Shown: positions 42,474 through 51,758, counted from the stretch's first letter. The stretch is 64,000 bases of DNA from Actinomadura sp. HBU206391 (GCF_014323665.1 NZ_JABVEB010000018.1:1-64000); one strand, 5' to 3'. Program-made: numbers and translations. The notes: generated from the letters alone by a model not told the origin.

Positions 42474-43387
42474 CCTTTCACCGCCCCGGCGCTGAGACCC
42501 TGCACGAGGTAGCGCTGGATCACGGCGAAGACGAGCACGACGGGCAGGGCGGCGACCACGCCACCGGCGGCGAGCGAGCCGAAGTCGGCGCCGAACTCAC
42601 CGATGGTGTAGTTCAGACCGACCGGCACGGTGTACTTCTCCTGCGCGCTGACGAACATCAGCGCGAACAGGAAGTTGTTCCAGCTGTGGATGAACGCGAA
42701 CGAGCCGACCGCGACCAGGCCGGGGCGCAGCAGCGGCAGGACGACGACGAAGAACCCGCGCAGCCGGGAGCAGCCGTCCACCCACGCCGCCTCCTCCAGT
42801 TCCACCGGGACGTTCTTGACGAACCCGCTGATGAGGATGAGCGAGAGCGGCAGTTGGAAGACCGTCTCGGCGACGACCAGGCTCCACAGGCTGTTGACGA
42901 GGTGCAGATGCCGGAAGATCTCGAACAGCGGGATCAGCATCATGGCGCCCGGGATGAACTGCGTGCAGAGCATGGCGATCATGAAGAGCTGCTTGCCCCG
43001 GAACCGGTAGCGCGCGAGCGCGTACCCGCCGGCCAGGGCGACGACGGTGGTCGTGACCAGGGCGGTCAGGCCCACCTTGACGCTGTTCTCGAAGTAGACG
43101 CGGAAGCCGACGCCGTTCCAGACCGTGTCGAAGTGCTGGAGGGTGAGCGGCCAGGGCAGGAAGCCGGTCCGGCCGGACGGCCGGAAGGCGTAGAGCAGCA
43201 TCCAGTAGAACGGGACCAGGGTGAACGCGAGGTAGAGCCCCAGCGGGACATAGATCTCCCACCGGCGGGCTCCGCTCGGCCGGCCGCGCTCGGTGGCCTT
43301 GAGCGGGGCCTTCGGCCCGCCCGGCGGTTCGGCGGTGACCGGGGGCTCCGGCGTCCGGTCGGTCACGGCGGTCGTACGGCGGGTCAC
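42470..43387 (-). CDS. ABC sugar permease, MalG type (pectin locus)
   Basis: Permease of 305 residues with a long hydrophilic N-terminus (TDRTPEPPVTAEPPGGPKAP) before six hydrophobic segments starting IYVPLGLYLAFTLVPFYWML. The ATPase-docking loop reads ELEEAAWVDGCSRLRGFFVV. The ending YLVQGLSAGAVKG is typical of MalG-like proteins. GTG start at 43387 overlaps the upstream stop (GTGA). With the MalF-type gene it forms the membrane part of the pectin-fragment importer; the ATPase is encoded elsewhere. Confidence 0.92.
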   Translation of the reverse strand: MTRRTTAVTDRTPEPPVTAEPPGGPKAPLKATERGRPSGARRWEIYVPLGLYLAFTLVPFYWMLLYAFRPSGRTGFLPWPLTLQHFDTVWNGVGFRVYFENSVKVGLTALVTTTVVALAGGYALARYRFRGKQLFMIAMLCTQFIPGAMMLIPLFEIFRHLHLVNSLWSLVVAETVFQLPLSLILISGFVKNVPVELEEAAWVDGCSRLRGFFVVVLPLLRPGLVAVGSFAFIHSWNNFLFALMFVSAQEKYTVPVGLNYTIGEFGADFGSLAAGGVVAALPVVLVFAVIQRYLVQGLSAGAVKG

Positions 43388-44307
43388 GCCCGCTCACCTC
43401 CGAACTTGCTCAGCCGCAGATAGAGGATCGAGAAGAAGAGCAGGATGACGAAGCCGACGGTGGTGAGCGCCGACCCGTACCCGAACTCGTGGGCGGTCAC
43501 CGCCTTCTGCGCGACGTAGAGCGGCAGCGTCGTCGTCTGGTGCGCGGGGCCGCCGCCGGTCAGCGTGAACAGCAGGTCGACGTTGTTGAACTCCCACACC
43601 GCCCGAAGCAGCGTGGCCAGCACGATCGCGTCGCGCAGGTGCGGCAGGGTGATGTGCCGGAACCGCTGGAGACGGGTGGCTCCGTCCACGGAGGCCGCCT
43701 CGTAGAGATCCTTGGAGATGCTCTGCAGATCGGCGAGCAGCAGGATCGCGAAGAACGGGACGCCGCGCCACAGTTCGGTGAGCACGACGGCGGGGAAGAC
43801 CGTGCCGGGGCTCGCGAGCGGTGAGGAGCCGTGCTCGGCCAGCCCCAGTTCGGCGAGGTACGGGGTGAAGCCGGTCGTCGGGTTGTAGAGCAGGATCCAG
43901 ATGCTGGTGGTGAGCACTCCCGAGACCGCCCACGGCGAGAACACCATCGCCCGCGACACCGCGCGGCCGACGAACGTCTCGTTGACGATCAGGGCCAGCG
44001 CCAACCCGAAGATCAGTTGCAGGCCGACGGTCGCGGCGACCCATTTCACGCTGAACCACAGGCTCTGCCAGAACAACTCGTCGTGGAACAGCAGTTCGCG
44101 GAAGTTCTCCAGGCCGGCGAAGCCGTTGTCCCAGGGCTGCGTGACGTTGTAGTGCTGCAGGCTGTAGTAGATGACCGTGGCCATCGGGTACACCAGGAAG
44201 CCCAGCATCAGGAGCACCGAGGGTGCGATGAGGGCATAGGGCGTCCGAGGCGCACGACCGGACCGGCGCCGTCCGCGCCGTGCCGGGCTCGCCTGGGCAG
44301 TTGCCAC
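43384..44307 (-). CDS. ABC sugar permease, MalF type (pectin locus)
   Basis: Permease of 307 residues and the first gene of the long minus-strand operon. Hydrophobic segments begin YALIAPSVLLMLGFLVYPMA; the docking loop is DLYEAASVDGATRLQRFRHI followed by TLPHL. WAVSGVLTTSIWILLYNPTTG is typical of the MalF group. The GTG start at 44307 has AAGGAG nine bases before it. The promoter region with LacI-type sites lies directly upstream. Confidence 0.92.
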   Translation of the reverse strand: MATAQASPARRGRRRSGRAPRTPYALIAPSVLLMLGFLVYPMATVIYYSLQHYNVTQPWDNGFAGLENFRELLFHDELFWQSLWFSVKWVAATVGLQLIFGLALALIVNETFVGRAVSRAMVFSPWAVSGVLTTSIWILLYNPTTGFTPYLAELGLAEHGSSPLASPGTVFPAVVLTELWRGVPFFAILLLADLQSISKDLYEAASVDGATRLQRFRHITLPHLRDAIVLATLLRAVWEFNNVDLLFTLTGGGPAHQTTTLPLYVAQKAVTAHEFGYGSALTTVGFVILLFFSILYLRLSKFGGERA

Positions 44308-44359
44308 GAGCGCGACTCCTTACTGCCGTGTCGTGTGTCGTATCGGTGATCCGGTTACT

Positions 44360-44372
44360 GGAAAGCGCTTAC
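44360..44372. promoter_or_regulatory. LacI/CRE-type operator upstream of permease operon
   Basis: GGAAAGCGCTTAC contains the palindrome AAGCGCTT and matches the general LacI-family/CRE pattern. It lies about 55 bp upstream of the permease start on the minus strand, where a repressor would block that operon. Confidence 0.5.
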
Positions 44373-44611
44373 TTAGATTCGCGTGCGCCGGTGTCGTCGT
44401 AGCGGTCAGGGTGAGGGTGCCGGGGAGTCGGGTCTGCGGCCGGGGCGGTCGCTGTGTGGTGAGCATCACGGCAACCGATTGCAAGAAACACTTGCGACAT
44501 CTCGCCGAAACGTCAAGGGGTGTATCTGATTGAGATGGAAGAGCGCTCGAAAATCGCGGTGCGGCAGGCGTTCGAGCGCGCCCGTCGGCTCCGTGCGAAG
44601 TCGATCTCCCG

Positions 44612-44640
44612 TTGACTCGGGCGGCAACCGTTTGTATTAA
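44612..44640 (+). promoter_or_regulatory. Promoter of the LacI-galM operon with operator in the spacer
   Basis: TTGACT at 44612-44617 and TATTAA at 44635-44640 are 17 bases apart. The spacer and first base of the -10 hold GCAACCGTTTGT (44624-44635), which resembles the PurR-like LacI-family consensus GCAAACGTTTGC. This suggests autoregulation of the LacI gene that follows. Confidence 0.6.
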
Positions 44641-44671
44641 TGAGCCGTCCGCTGCCCACGGAAGGAGCACG

Positions 44672-45700
44672 GTGGCAGTAACGATCCGGGATGTCGCACG
44701 GGCCTGTGGCGTGCACGTCTCGACGGTGTCGCGCACGTTCTCGGCGCCGCACCTGGTGAACCCGGAGACCCGCGCCCGGGTGCTGGCGGTGGCGGACGAG
44801 CTCGGCTACCGGCCCAATCGCGCCGCCAGGGCGCTCACCACGGGCCGTACGCACAACATCGGCCTGATCGTCGCCGACATCGCCAACCCGTTCTTCCCGC
44901 CGCTCATCAAGGCGGCCCAGGCGCACGCGAGACAGCGCGACTACCACGTCTTCGTGGCCGACACCGACGAGGACCCGCGGGTGGAGGAGGAGCTCATCCA
45001 GACCTTCACCAAGCAGGTCGACGGGGTGCTGCTCTGCAGCCCGCGGCTGTCCAACCGGGCCATCGACCGGCTGCGCAAGGACGTACCGTTCGTCGTCGTC
45101 AACCGCCGGGTGAAGGGACTGCCCGCCGTGCTGATGGACGTCGGCCACGGCGCCAGGCTCGCGGTCGAGCACCTGACGGCGCTGGGCCATCGGCGGCTCG
45201 CCCTGCTCGTCGGCCCGGAAGGGTCGTGGACGAGTCATGAGATCAGCGACGCGGCCGCCCTCGCGGCCCGGGCGCAGGGCGCCGAACTCGTGGTGCTCGG
45301 GCCGAACTCGCCCACCGAGCACGGCGGTCAGATCGCCGCTCCCGAGGTGCTGAGCGCGGGCGTCACCGCCGTGCTCGCCTACAACGACCTGGTGGCGATC
45401 GGCCTCATCGAGGGGCTGGCCGATCTCGGCGTCGAGGTGCCCGGCGCCATCAGCGTCGTCGGCATCGACGACATCATGCCCGCCCGGCTGGGCCGGCCGA
45501 AGCTCACCACGGTCGCCATGCCGACCGTCGCGGCGGGGCGCAGCGCCGTCGATATGCTGTTGCAGCTCGTCGGCTCCTCCGAGCCCGGCGGCGCGGCGCA
45601 GACCACTCTCGAGACCACGCTCATCGTTCGCGACTCGACCGCCGCGCGGCCGAGTCCGGCGCCTCCGCCGACCTCGAGGCTGACCAGGGAGGCATCATGA
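44672..45700 (+). CDS. LacI-family regulator of the pectin locus
   Basis: LacI/GalR regulator of 342 residues. The GTG at 44672 is chosen because GGAAGGAGC lies six bases upstream and the helix-turn-helix starts immediately: VTIRDVARACGVHVSTVSRT, then VLAVADELGYRPNRAARALT as hinge. The effector domain shows NIGLIVADIANPFFPPLIKA, LGHRRLALLVGP, VTAVLAYNDLVAIGLIEGL, SVVGIDDIMPARLGRPKLTT. It is divergent from the pectin ABC/catabolic operon and overlaps galM by 4 bp. It probably represses both directions until a pectin-derived sugar binds. Confidence 0.92.
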   Translation: MAVTIRDVARACGVHVSTVSRTFSAPHLVNPETRARVLAVADELGYRPNRAARALTTGRTHNIGLIVADIANPFFPPLIKAAQAHARQRDYHVFVADTDEDPRVEEELIQTFTKQVDGVLLCSPRLSNRAIDRLRKDVPFVVVNRRVKGLPAVLMDVGHGARLAVEHLTALGHRRLALLVGPEGSWTSHEISDAAALAARAQGAELVVLGPNSPTEHGGQIAAPEVLSAGVTAVLAYNDLVAIGLIEGLADLGVEVPGAISVVGIDDIMPARLGRPKLTTVAMPTVAAGRSAVDMLLQLVGSSEPGGAAQTTLETTLIVRDSTAARPSPAPPPTSRLTREAS

Positions 45701-46785
45701 CCGACGGCACCGCAGACGACACCACGGGAAGCACGGGAAGCACGGTGGAGCGGCTCGGGGTCACCCCGGACGGCACGCCGGTGGCGCGGTACACGCTGGA
45801 CAACGGCCGCGGTCTGCGCGCGCGGGTGCTGACCTACGGCTGCGCCGTGCAGACGATCGAGGTGCCGGATCGCGACGGGCGGCCGGCCAACGTCGTCCTC
45901 GGCTGCGCCTCGCTCGACGACTATCTCACCAGGAGCCGGTACTTCGGGGCGGTCGTCGGGCGGTACGGCAACCGGATCGCGGGCGGCCGCTTCGAGCTCG
46001 ACGGCGAGGAGTTCCGGCTGGCCCGCAACAACGGGCCCAACAGCCTGCACGGCGGTGAACGCGGCTTCGACAAGCGGGTGTGGGACGTCCTCGACGCCGG
46101 TGAGCGCCGGCTGAGCCTGGGGTACCTGAGCGCCGACGGCGAGGAGGGCTATCCCGGCGCCCTCCAGGTCTCCGTGACCTACACCGTCACGGATGACGAC
46201 GCGCTGCGCATCGACTACCGGGCGACCACGGACCGGCCGACGGTGCTCAACCTCACCAACCACTCGTACTTCAACCTCGCCGGCGAGGGTTCCGGCGAGA
46301 TCTACGACCACCGGGTCACGATCAACGCCGGTCGCTACACGCCGGTCGACCAGGGCCAGATCCCGACCGGTGAACTCGCGCCGGTCGAGGGCACCCCCTT
46401 CGACTTCACCCGAGGGTGCGCGGTGGGCGAGCGGATCGGCGAGAAGCATCCGCAGTTGCTCATCGGCAAGGGCTACGACCACAACTACGTGCTGGACAAG
46501 TCCGCGCCCGGTGCGCTCGAGCCGGCCGCCCTGGTCGAAGAGCCGAAGTCGGGGCGGGTCATGGAGGTGCTGACCACCGAGCCGGGCGTGCAGTTCTACT
46601 CGGGCAACGTCCTGGACGGCAGCGTCGCGGGCATCAGCGGGCGCGCCTACGGCAAGGGCTCGGGACTCTGTATGGAGACCCAGCATTTCCCCGACTCGCC
46701 GAACCACCCGGACTTCCCCTCGACGGTCCTGCGACCGGGCGAGGAGCACGCCTCCACGACCGTCTTCCGCTTCGGGAGCCGCTGA
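45697..46785 (+). CDS. galM: Aldose 1-epimerase (mutarotase)
   Basis: Mutarotase of 362 residues that interconverts alpha and beta anomers of free sugars. Typical segments are VGRYGNRIAGGRFELDG, NNGPNSLHGGERGFDKRVWD, LTNHSYFNLAGEGSGEIYDH (catalytic His of NHSYFNL), DFTRGCAVGERIG, YDHNYVLDKS and TEPGVQFYSGNVLDGSVAG, with the catalytic Glu in GLCMETQHFPDSPNHPDFPS. The ATG overlaps the LacI stop, so it is made with the regulator. It may speed presentation of the right anomer to the xylose or uronate enzymes nearby. Confidence 0.95.
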   Translation: MTDGTADDTTGSTGSTVERLGVTPDGTPVARYTLDNGRGLRARVLTYGCAVQTIEVPDRDGRPANVVLGCASLDDYLTRSRYFGAVVGRYGNRIAGGRFELDGEEFRLARNNGPNSLHGGERGFDKRVWDVLDAGERRLSLGYLSADGEEGYPGALQVSVTYTVTDDDALRIDYRATTDRPTVLNLTNHSYFNLAGEGSGEIYDHRVTINAGRYTPVDQGQIPTGELAPVEGTPFDFTRGCAVGERIGEKHPQLLIGKGYDHNYVLDKSAPGALEPAALVEEPKSGRVMEVLTTEPGVQFYSGNVLDGSVAGISGRAYGKGSGLCMETQHFPDSPNHPDFPSTVLRPGEEHASTTVFRFGSR

Positions 46786-46833
46786 CAGAGAGCCGCTGTG
46801 GTGCGTCGGCGGTGAGACGCCGGCGGACGGCGC

Positions 46834-47496
46834 TCAGCCGCCGCGCTGGAGTTCTCCGACCAGCTTGACGAACTCCTTCGCCACCGTGGCGTCGGGCGCC
46901 TCTGTGTCGAGGTAGATGGCTCTCTTCTTGCGGTCGTACCGCACCGGCTCGCGCTCACCGCGGCCGATCGGCAGCCCGATGATCAAGATCTCTTTGTCAT
47001 TGACCCAGTCCACGGCTTCAAGACCGCCCGGATGTCTCCAGATGGCGATTATCAGGGCCGCTCGGGCCCAGTCGCACTGGAAACTGACCCGGCATCGCGC
47101 ATCGTCGAGATCTCGCAACATCCTGTCACGCAGACCAGGTTCGGGGCCCAGGTCGGCCGAGGGCGTCGATTTTCCGGGGTCGGGGCCGGCGGCGGCCGTG
47201 GGCGAAGCCGGGGGCGGAGAAGGGGTGGGACTCGTCCGCGGTTTCTCCGCCTGGTTCTTGTTCGTGTTCGAGGCCGGGGCGGCGCATTCCTCGCCGGCGA
47301 CCCGGCAGATCGCCGCTTGGGCCGACGACACGATCTCGCCGCCGATTCCACTGGTGACGAACGCCAGTGTCATCGCGCCGACCAGCAAGACGATGCCGAG
47401 ATAAGAGACCGACCCTTCGCCGCGGTCGCGACGACGAAGGTGGAGCCGGGAGCACGGATCCCGCTTTTCCGGGGCTGTCTCCCGGGTGATCCTCAT
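46834..47496 (-). CDS. Small anchored protein, paralogue B
   Basis: Protein of about 220 residues from the ATG at 47496 (a GTG at 47523 is also open). After an Arg-rich lead comes GEGSVSYLGIVLLVGAMTLA, one hydrophobic segment, then ICRVAGEECAAP with a Cys pair, a Pro/Ser-rich linker, and a C-terminal domain (CRVSFQCDWARAALIIAIWR ... RAIYLDTEAP ... AKEFVKLVGELQRGG). It matches the gene at 30451-31185 in order of parts and in the anchor, Cys pair and tail, while the middle has diverged. Function unknown. It is convergent with galM. Confidence 0.68.
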   Translation of the reverse strand: MRITRETAPEKRDPCSRLHLRRRDRGEGSVSYLGIVLLVGAMTLAFVTSGIGGEIVSSAQAAICRVAGEECAAPASNTNKNQAEKPRTSPTPSPPPASPTAAAGPDPGKSTPSADLGPEPGLRDRMLRDLDDARCRVSFQCDWARAALIIAIWRHPGGLEAVDWVNDKEILIIGLPIGRGEREPVRYDRKKRAIYLDTEAPDATVAKEFVKLVGELQRGG

Positions 47497-47625
47497 TCGC
47501 CTAGCGTAGGAATCCGGACGCACGGCGAGCGTGGGCCCAGGGGCCTCAAGCCGAACCCTGATCAGGCCCAGCCCCCGCGTGGGTCCGGCCGGCGATTCAC
47601 ATCGGCGCGCCGGACGCGGAGGGGA

Positions 47626-48945
47626 TCAGGGCCAGAGGCGGGCGGGGTCGGCGATGACGCGTTCGATGACGAGCCCGGCGGCGCCCTGCACCGCGGCGTC
47701 ACCGGCCAGCCGCGACACCACCACCGACGGGGTCCGGCCGCGGGTCACGGCGGTCGCGGCGGCGAGCGCCTCTTGTACGGCGGGTCGCGCCCACGGAGCC
47801 AGCGGGGAGAAGATCCCGCCGAGGACGACCGAGTCCGGGTCGAGGAGGTTCACCGCCGCCGACAGCGCCGAGCCGAGCGCGTGTCCGGCTCGCCCGACCG
47901 CCGCGACCGCCCGGTCGTCGCCGGATCGCAGCGACTCCAGCAGCGCGGCCATGGGGCCGTCGGGATCGGCGGCGACGGTCGTCGGCACGGGCGTCCGCGC
48001 GTCGGTCAGCCCGGCGGCGCGCAGCACGGCCTCCTGCCCGGCGATCTGCTCCAGGCAGCCCCGGCCGCCGCACGTACAGGGCGGGCCGCCGGGCTCGACC
48101 ACGATGTGGCCGAGCTCGCCGGCGAAGCCGTGGGCGCCGCGGAAGACCCGGCCGGACACGACGATGCCCGCGCCGATGCCGACCTCGCCGGACACGTGCA
48201 CGAAGTCGCCGAGTTCGCGGCCGGCGCCGAACCAGAGTTCGCCGAGGGCACCCAGGTTGGCCTCGTTGTCCTGGTCGGGGGGCAGCCGCAGCGCAGGCAG
48301 CCCGGCCTCCAACAGCGCCCTGGTCGGCACCTCGGACCAGCCGAGATTGGGCGCCGTGCGCAGCCAGCCGCTGCGGCGGTCGAGGACGCCGGGCAGGGCC
48401 ACGACCGCTCCCGCGACGGTCAGCCCCTGCTCGGCGGCCGAACCGATGGCCTGGCCGGCCAGTCGCGCGAGGGCCTCGATGACCTTTTCGGGCGACCGGC
48501 CCCGGTTGTCGGTCGCGATCAGGTGCCGGTGCCGCACCCGGCGGCCGAGATCGAGGACACAGGCGGCCAGGTAGTCGACGTTGACCTCGAGCCCCAGGCC
48601 GGCGACGCCGTCGCCGTTGACCGAGACGGCGACGCCGGGGCGGCCGCGTTCGCCCTCGCGCACGAGACCGCCGTCCTGCACGAGCCCGCCGTCGGCCAGC
48701 ACCGCGACGAGATTGGAGACGGTCGTCTTGGTGAGCCCGGTGAGGTCGGCGAGCCTGGCTCGGGTGACAGGCTGGTGCCGTACGACCTCGCCGAGCACGA
48801 CGGCGAGGTTGTTCTCCCGCATGGTGCCGTGCCTTACGGGGCCGCCGTTGAACGTGTCGTTGAACGTGTTGTCGGACTGGCCGTCGAACCCGCCCTCGGA
48901 CGGGGCGCGGCGCCTCGCCCCGTTTCCCGCACCGCTATTGAGCAT
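47626..48945 (-). CDS. xylR: ROK-family xylose repressor
   Basis: ROK-type regulator of 439 residues. A winged helix-turn-helix (VRHQPVTRARLADLTGLTKT, TVSNLVAVLADGGLV) precedes a sugar-kinase-fold domain with GVAGLGLEVNVDYLAACVLD, ALPGVLDRRSGWLRTAPNLG, VGIGAGIVVSGRVFRGAHG, the ROK signature AGELGHIVVEPGGPPCTCGG, and RGCLEQ, giving the CxCGxxGCLE zinc motif. It is divergent from xylA, the usual position for XylR. The start is uncertain: a possible internal start lies near 48822, but the longer N-terminus (rich in Gly/Asn) is used here. It would release its operators when xylose binds. Confidence 0.9.
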   Translation of the reverse strand: MLNSGAGNGARRRAPSEGGFDGQSDNTFNDTFNGGPVRHGTMRENNLAVVLGEVVRHQPVTRARLADLTGLTKTTVSNLVAVLADGGLVQDGGLVREGERGRPGVAVSVNGDGVAGLGLEVNVDYLAACVLDLGRRVRHRHLIATDNRGRSPEKVIEALARLAGQAIGSAAEQGLTVAGAVVALPGVLDRRSGWLRTAPNLGWSEVPTRALLEAGLPALRLPPDQDNEANLGALGELWFGAGRELGDFVHVSGEVGIGAGIVVSGRVFRGAHGFAGELGHIVVEPGGPPCTCGGRGCLEQIAGQEAVLRAAGLTDARTPVPTTVAADPDGPMAALLESLRSGDDRAVAAVGRAGHALGSALSAAVNLLDPDSVVLGGIFSPLAPWARPAVQEALAAATAVTRGRTPSVVVSRLAGDAAVQGAAGLVIERVIADPARLWP

Positions 48946-48950
48946 GTCTC

Positions 48951-49012
48951 AAGACTAATCAATGGGCCCCGGCATCTTGACGATCCCGGGCCTGTGAGAC
49001 TTTATTAGTCCA
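48951..49012. promoter_or_regulatory. xylR-xylA operator region
   Basis: AAGACTAATCAA (48951-48962) and TTTATTAGTCCA (49001-49012) are near-perfect reverse complements centred about 50 bp apart in the 108-bp divergent gap. The second overlaps a possible -10 (TTTATT at 49001) that pairs with TTGACG at 48977-48982. ROK repressors often bind two such half-palindromes. Confidence 0.5.
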
Positions 49013-49053
49013 TACAGTTGACGAATGATCCGAGTTTGATCTGTGGAGGACCC

Positions 49054-50199
49054 ATGGCCTACGACCCCACCCCGGCCGACCGCTTCACCTTCGGACTGTG
49101 GACGGTCGGCTGGCAGGCCCGTGACCCCTTCGGTGACGCCACCCGGGCCCCGCTCGACCCCGTCGAAGCCGTCCACCGGCTTGCCGAGCTGGGGGCGTAC
49201 GGCGTCACCTTCCATGACGACGACCTGCTCGCCGTCGAGCCGGACCGCGACAAGGCGATCGCCGCCTTCCGCAAGGCGCTCGACGCGACCGGCCTGGTCG
49301 TCCCGATGGCGACCACGAACCTGTTCACCCACCCGGTGTTCAAGGACGGCGGCTTCACCTCCAACGACCGGGACATCCGCCGCTACGCGATCCGCAAGGT
49401 CATCCGCAATCTCGACCTCGCGGCGGAGCTGGGCGCCAAGACGTACGTCTTCTGGGGCGGCCGCGAGGGCGCCGAGATCGATGCCGGCAAGGACGTACGG
49501 GTCGCCCTCGACCGCTTCAAGGAGGGTATGGACCTGCTGTGCCAGTACGTCATCGACAAGGGCTACGACATCCGGTTCGCGCTCGAGCCCAAGCCGAACG
49601 AGCCCCGCGGTGACATCCTGCTGCCCACCATCGGCCACGCGCTCGCGTTCATCTCCATGCTGGAGCACGAGGAGATGGTGGGGCTCAACCCCGAGGTCGG
49701 CCACGAGCAGATGGCCGGGATGAACTATGTGCACGGAGTCGCCCAGGCGCTCTGGCAGGGCAAGCTCTTCCATCTCGACCTCAACGGCCAGCACGGCCCG
49801 AAGTACGACCAGGACCTGGTGTTCGGCACCGGCGACGTGAAGAGCGCGTTCTTCCTGGTCGACCTGCTGGAGCAGGGTGGGTACGAGGGCCCGCGGCACT
49901 TCGACTACAAGCCGATGCGCACCGAGGACGCCGAGGACGTGTGGACGTCGGCGGCCGCCAACATGCGCAACTACCTGATTCTCAAGGAGCGCGCCCTGGC
50001 GTTCCGCGCCGACCCCGAGGTGCAGGAGGCGCTGCGGGCCTCGCGCGTCGACGAGCTCGCCGTTCCCACGCTGGCGCCCGGTGAGACCTACGAGTCGCTG
50101 GCCGGTGATGACTTCGACCTCGACGCCGCAGCGGCGCGCGGTTACCACTTCACCCACCTGGACCAGCTCGCCATGGAACATCTGCTCGGAGCCCGCTGA
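49054..50199 (+). CDS. xylA: Xylose isomerase
   Basis: Xylose isomerase of 381 residues that converts D-xylose to D-xylulose using two divalent metals. It is the actinomycete short-type (class I) enzyme. Signatures are [28 protein letters not shown] (the catalytic His), [54 protein letters not shown] and [20 protein letters not shown] (metal-ligand region). The ATG at 49054 follows GGAGG; an earlier frame-open start lacks one. It is divergent from xylR and followed by xylB after a stable hairpin. Confidence 0.97.
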   Translation: MAYDPTPADRFTFGLWTVGWQARDPFGDATRAPLDPVEAVHRLAELGAYGVTFHDDDLLAVEPDRDKAIAAFRKALDATGLVVPMATTNLFTHPVFKDGGFTSNDRDIRRYAIRKVIRNLDLAAELGAKTYVFWGGREGAEIDAGKDVRVALDRFKEGMDLLCQYVIDKGYDIRFALEPKPNEPRGDILLPTIGHALAFISMLEHEEMVGLNPEVGHEQMAGMNYVHGVAQALWQGKLFHLDLNGQHGPKYDQDLVFGTGDVKSAFFLVDLLEQGGYEGPRHFDYKPMRTEDAEDVWTSAAANMRNYLILKERALAFRADPEVQEALRASRVDELAVPTLAPGETYESLAGDDFDLDAAAARGYHFTHLDQLAMEHLLGAR

Positions 50200-50222
50200 C
50201 CGGCTCGACGCCATTGAGAACC

Positions 50223-50246
50223 GGGCCTCGCCGCCGAGCGAGGCCC
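50223..50246 (+). terminator. Hairpin between xylA and xylB
   Basis: GGGCCTCGC (50223-50231) and GCGAGGCCC (50238-50246) form a perfect 9-bp stem with a 6-base loop, 23 bases after the xylA stop. It may partially terminate transcription or protect the xylA message, giving more isomerase than kinase. No T-run follows. Confidence 0.55.
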
Positions 50247-50343
50247 ATCGGGGCGCGGCGCCCATCGCGGCGGGGGCCGGTGGGCGCGCGGCTCGACAAG
50301 GCCGGCCGACGCCGGGGCCGAAGACGAAAGGAAGCACGCCGAC

Positions 50344-51726
50344 ATGCCGCTCGTCGCCGGGGTCGACTCCTCGACCCAGTCGTGCAAGGTCGTGGTCTGT
50401 GACGCGGAGTCCGGAGTGGTGCTCCGGCGCGGCCAGTCGCCGCATCCCGACGGGACCGAGGCGGATCCCGCCGCCTGGTGGGACGCGCTGTCGGAGGCCG
50501 GCGAGGCCGCCGGTGGGCTGGACGACGTCGTCGCGGTGGGAGTGGCCGGGCAGCAGCACGGCATGGTGTGCCTCGACGAGGACGACCAGGTCGTACGTCC
50601 GGCGCTGCTGTGGAACGACACCCGTTCGGCCGGGGCCGCGGAGGATCTGATCGCCGAACTCGGTGGGCAGAAGGCGTGGGCCGAGGCCGTGGGCAGTGTC
50701 CCGGTGGCGTCGTTCACCGTGACCAAGTTGCGCTGGCTCGCCGAGCACGAGCCCGAGGCCGCCGGCCGTACGACCAGGGTGTGCCTGCCGCACGACTACC
50801 TGACCTGGCGACTCACCGGAGAGCTGGTGACCGACCGGGGGGACGCCTCCGGCACCGGTTACTGGTCACCGGCCGAGGGCGAGTACCGGCCCGACCTGCT
50901 GCGCCGGGCGCTCGGGCACGTGCCCGAGCTGCCGCGGGTGCTGAGCCCGTCCGCCTCGGCCGGCCGTACCGGGCAAGGAGCGATCGTGTCGGCCGGCACC
51001 GGCGACAACATGGCGGCGGCGCTCGGTCTGGGTGCTCGTCACGGAGACGTCGTGGTGTCGCTCGGCACGTCGGGCACGGTGTTCGCGGTGGCCGACCGGC
51101 CGTGCGCCGACCCGACCGGGATCATCGCGGGCTTCGCCGACGCCACCGGCCGTTACCTGCCGCTCGTGTGCACGCTCAACGCGGCGCGAGTGCTCGACGC
51201 CGCCGCCCGCATGCTCGGCGTTGATCACGAGCGGCTGTCCGAGCTCGCGCTGGCCGCGCCCGCCGGTGCGGAGGGCCTTGTGATGGTGCCCTACCTGGAG
51301 GGGGAGCGCACCCCGAACCGGCCTGACGCGACCGGGTCGGTGCACGGGCTGCGCCTTGGCAATTCGACCCCGCAGCATTTCGCCCGGGCGGCCGTCGAGG
51401 GCATGCTGTGCGGCCTCGCGGACGGGCTCGACGCGATCGTCGAGCACGGTGTCGAGATCCGGCGGGTCCTTCTGGTCGGCGGGGCGGCGCGGTCGGAAGC
51501 GGTACGCCGGATAGCGCCCACGGTGTTCGGCCGGCCCGTGCTGGTGCCCCCGCCGGGGGAGTACGTCGCCGAGGGCGCGGCGCGGCAGGCGGCCTGGACG
51601 CTGGTCGGCGGGGACGAGCCGCCGAGCCGGACCGGCACCGGATTCATGACGTACGAGGCCGACCCCGCCGAAGCGCTCCGGGAGCGCTACGCCGAGGCCC
51701 GTGACCACATCCTCGACCGTCCTTGA
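50344..51726 (+). CDS. xylB: Xylulokinase
   Basis: FGGY-family kinase of 460 residues that phosphorylates D-xylulose. [20 protein letters not shown] is the N-terminal phosphate loop, [13 protein letters not shown] and [10 protein letters not shown] the substrate region, [19 protein letters not shown] carries the catalytic Asp, [14 protein letters not shown] follows, and [20 protein letters not shown] is the C-terminal nucleotide-binding signature. An AAAGGAAGC-like site precedes the ATG at 50344. It lies 144 bp after xylA in the same direction and completes entry of xylose into the pentose phosphate pathway. Confidence 0.96.
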   Translation: MPLVAGVDSSTQSCKVVVCDAESGVVLRRGQSPHPDGTEADPAAWWDALSEAGEAAGGLDDVVAVGVAGQQHGMVCLDEDDQVVRPALLWNDTRSAGAAEDLIAELGGQKAWAEAVGSVPVASFTVTKLRWLAEHEPEAAGRTTRVCLPHDYLTWRLTGELVTDRGDASGTGYWSPAEGEYRPDLLRRALGHVPELPRVLSPSASAGRTGQGAIVSAGTGDNMAAALGLGARHGDVVVSLGTSGTVFAVADRPCADPTGIIAGFADATGRYLPLVCTLNAARVLDAAARMLGVDHERLSELALAAPAGAEGLVMVPYLEGERTPNRPDATGSVHGLRLGNSTPQHFARAAVEGMLCGLADGLDAIVEHGVEIRRVLLVGGAARSEAVRRIAPTVFGRPVLVPPPGEYVAEGAARQAAWTLVGGDEPPSRTGTGFMTYEADPAEALRERYAEARDHILDRP

Positions 51727-51736
51727 GTGACCTCCG

Positions 51737-51750
51737 CGCACGACCGTGCG
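51737..51750. terminator. Short hairpin after xylB
   Basis: CGCACG and CGTGCG flank a 2-base loop in the 32-bp gap between the convergent xylB and CorA genes. It is a small candidate terminator. Confidence 0.3.
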
Positions 51751-51758
51751 GTCAATGA

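Larger units (their letters stand above)
44308..44671. other. Divergent control region of the pectin locus
   Basis: This 364-bp gap separates the permease operon from the LacI gene. It contains at least four inverted-repeat sites of LacI type: GGAAAGCGCTTAC (44360-44372), GCAACCGATTGC (44471-44482), GCAAG-AAACA-CTTGC (44481-44495) and GCAACCGTTTGT (44624-44635), plus GAGCGCTC at 44541-44548. No gene is evident in it. Confidence 0.6.
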
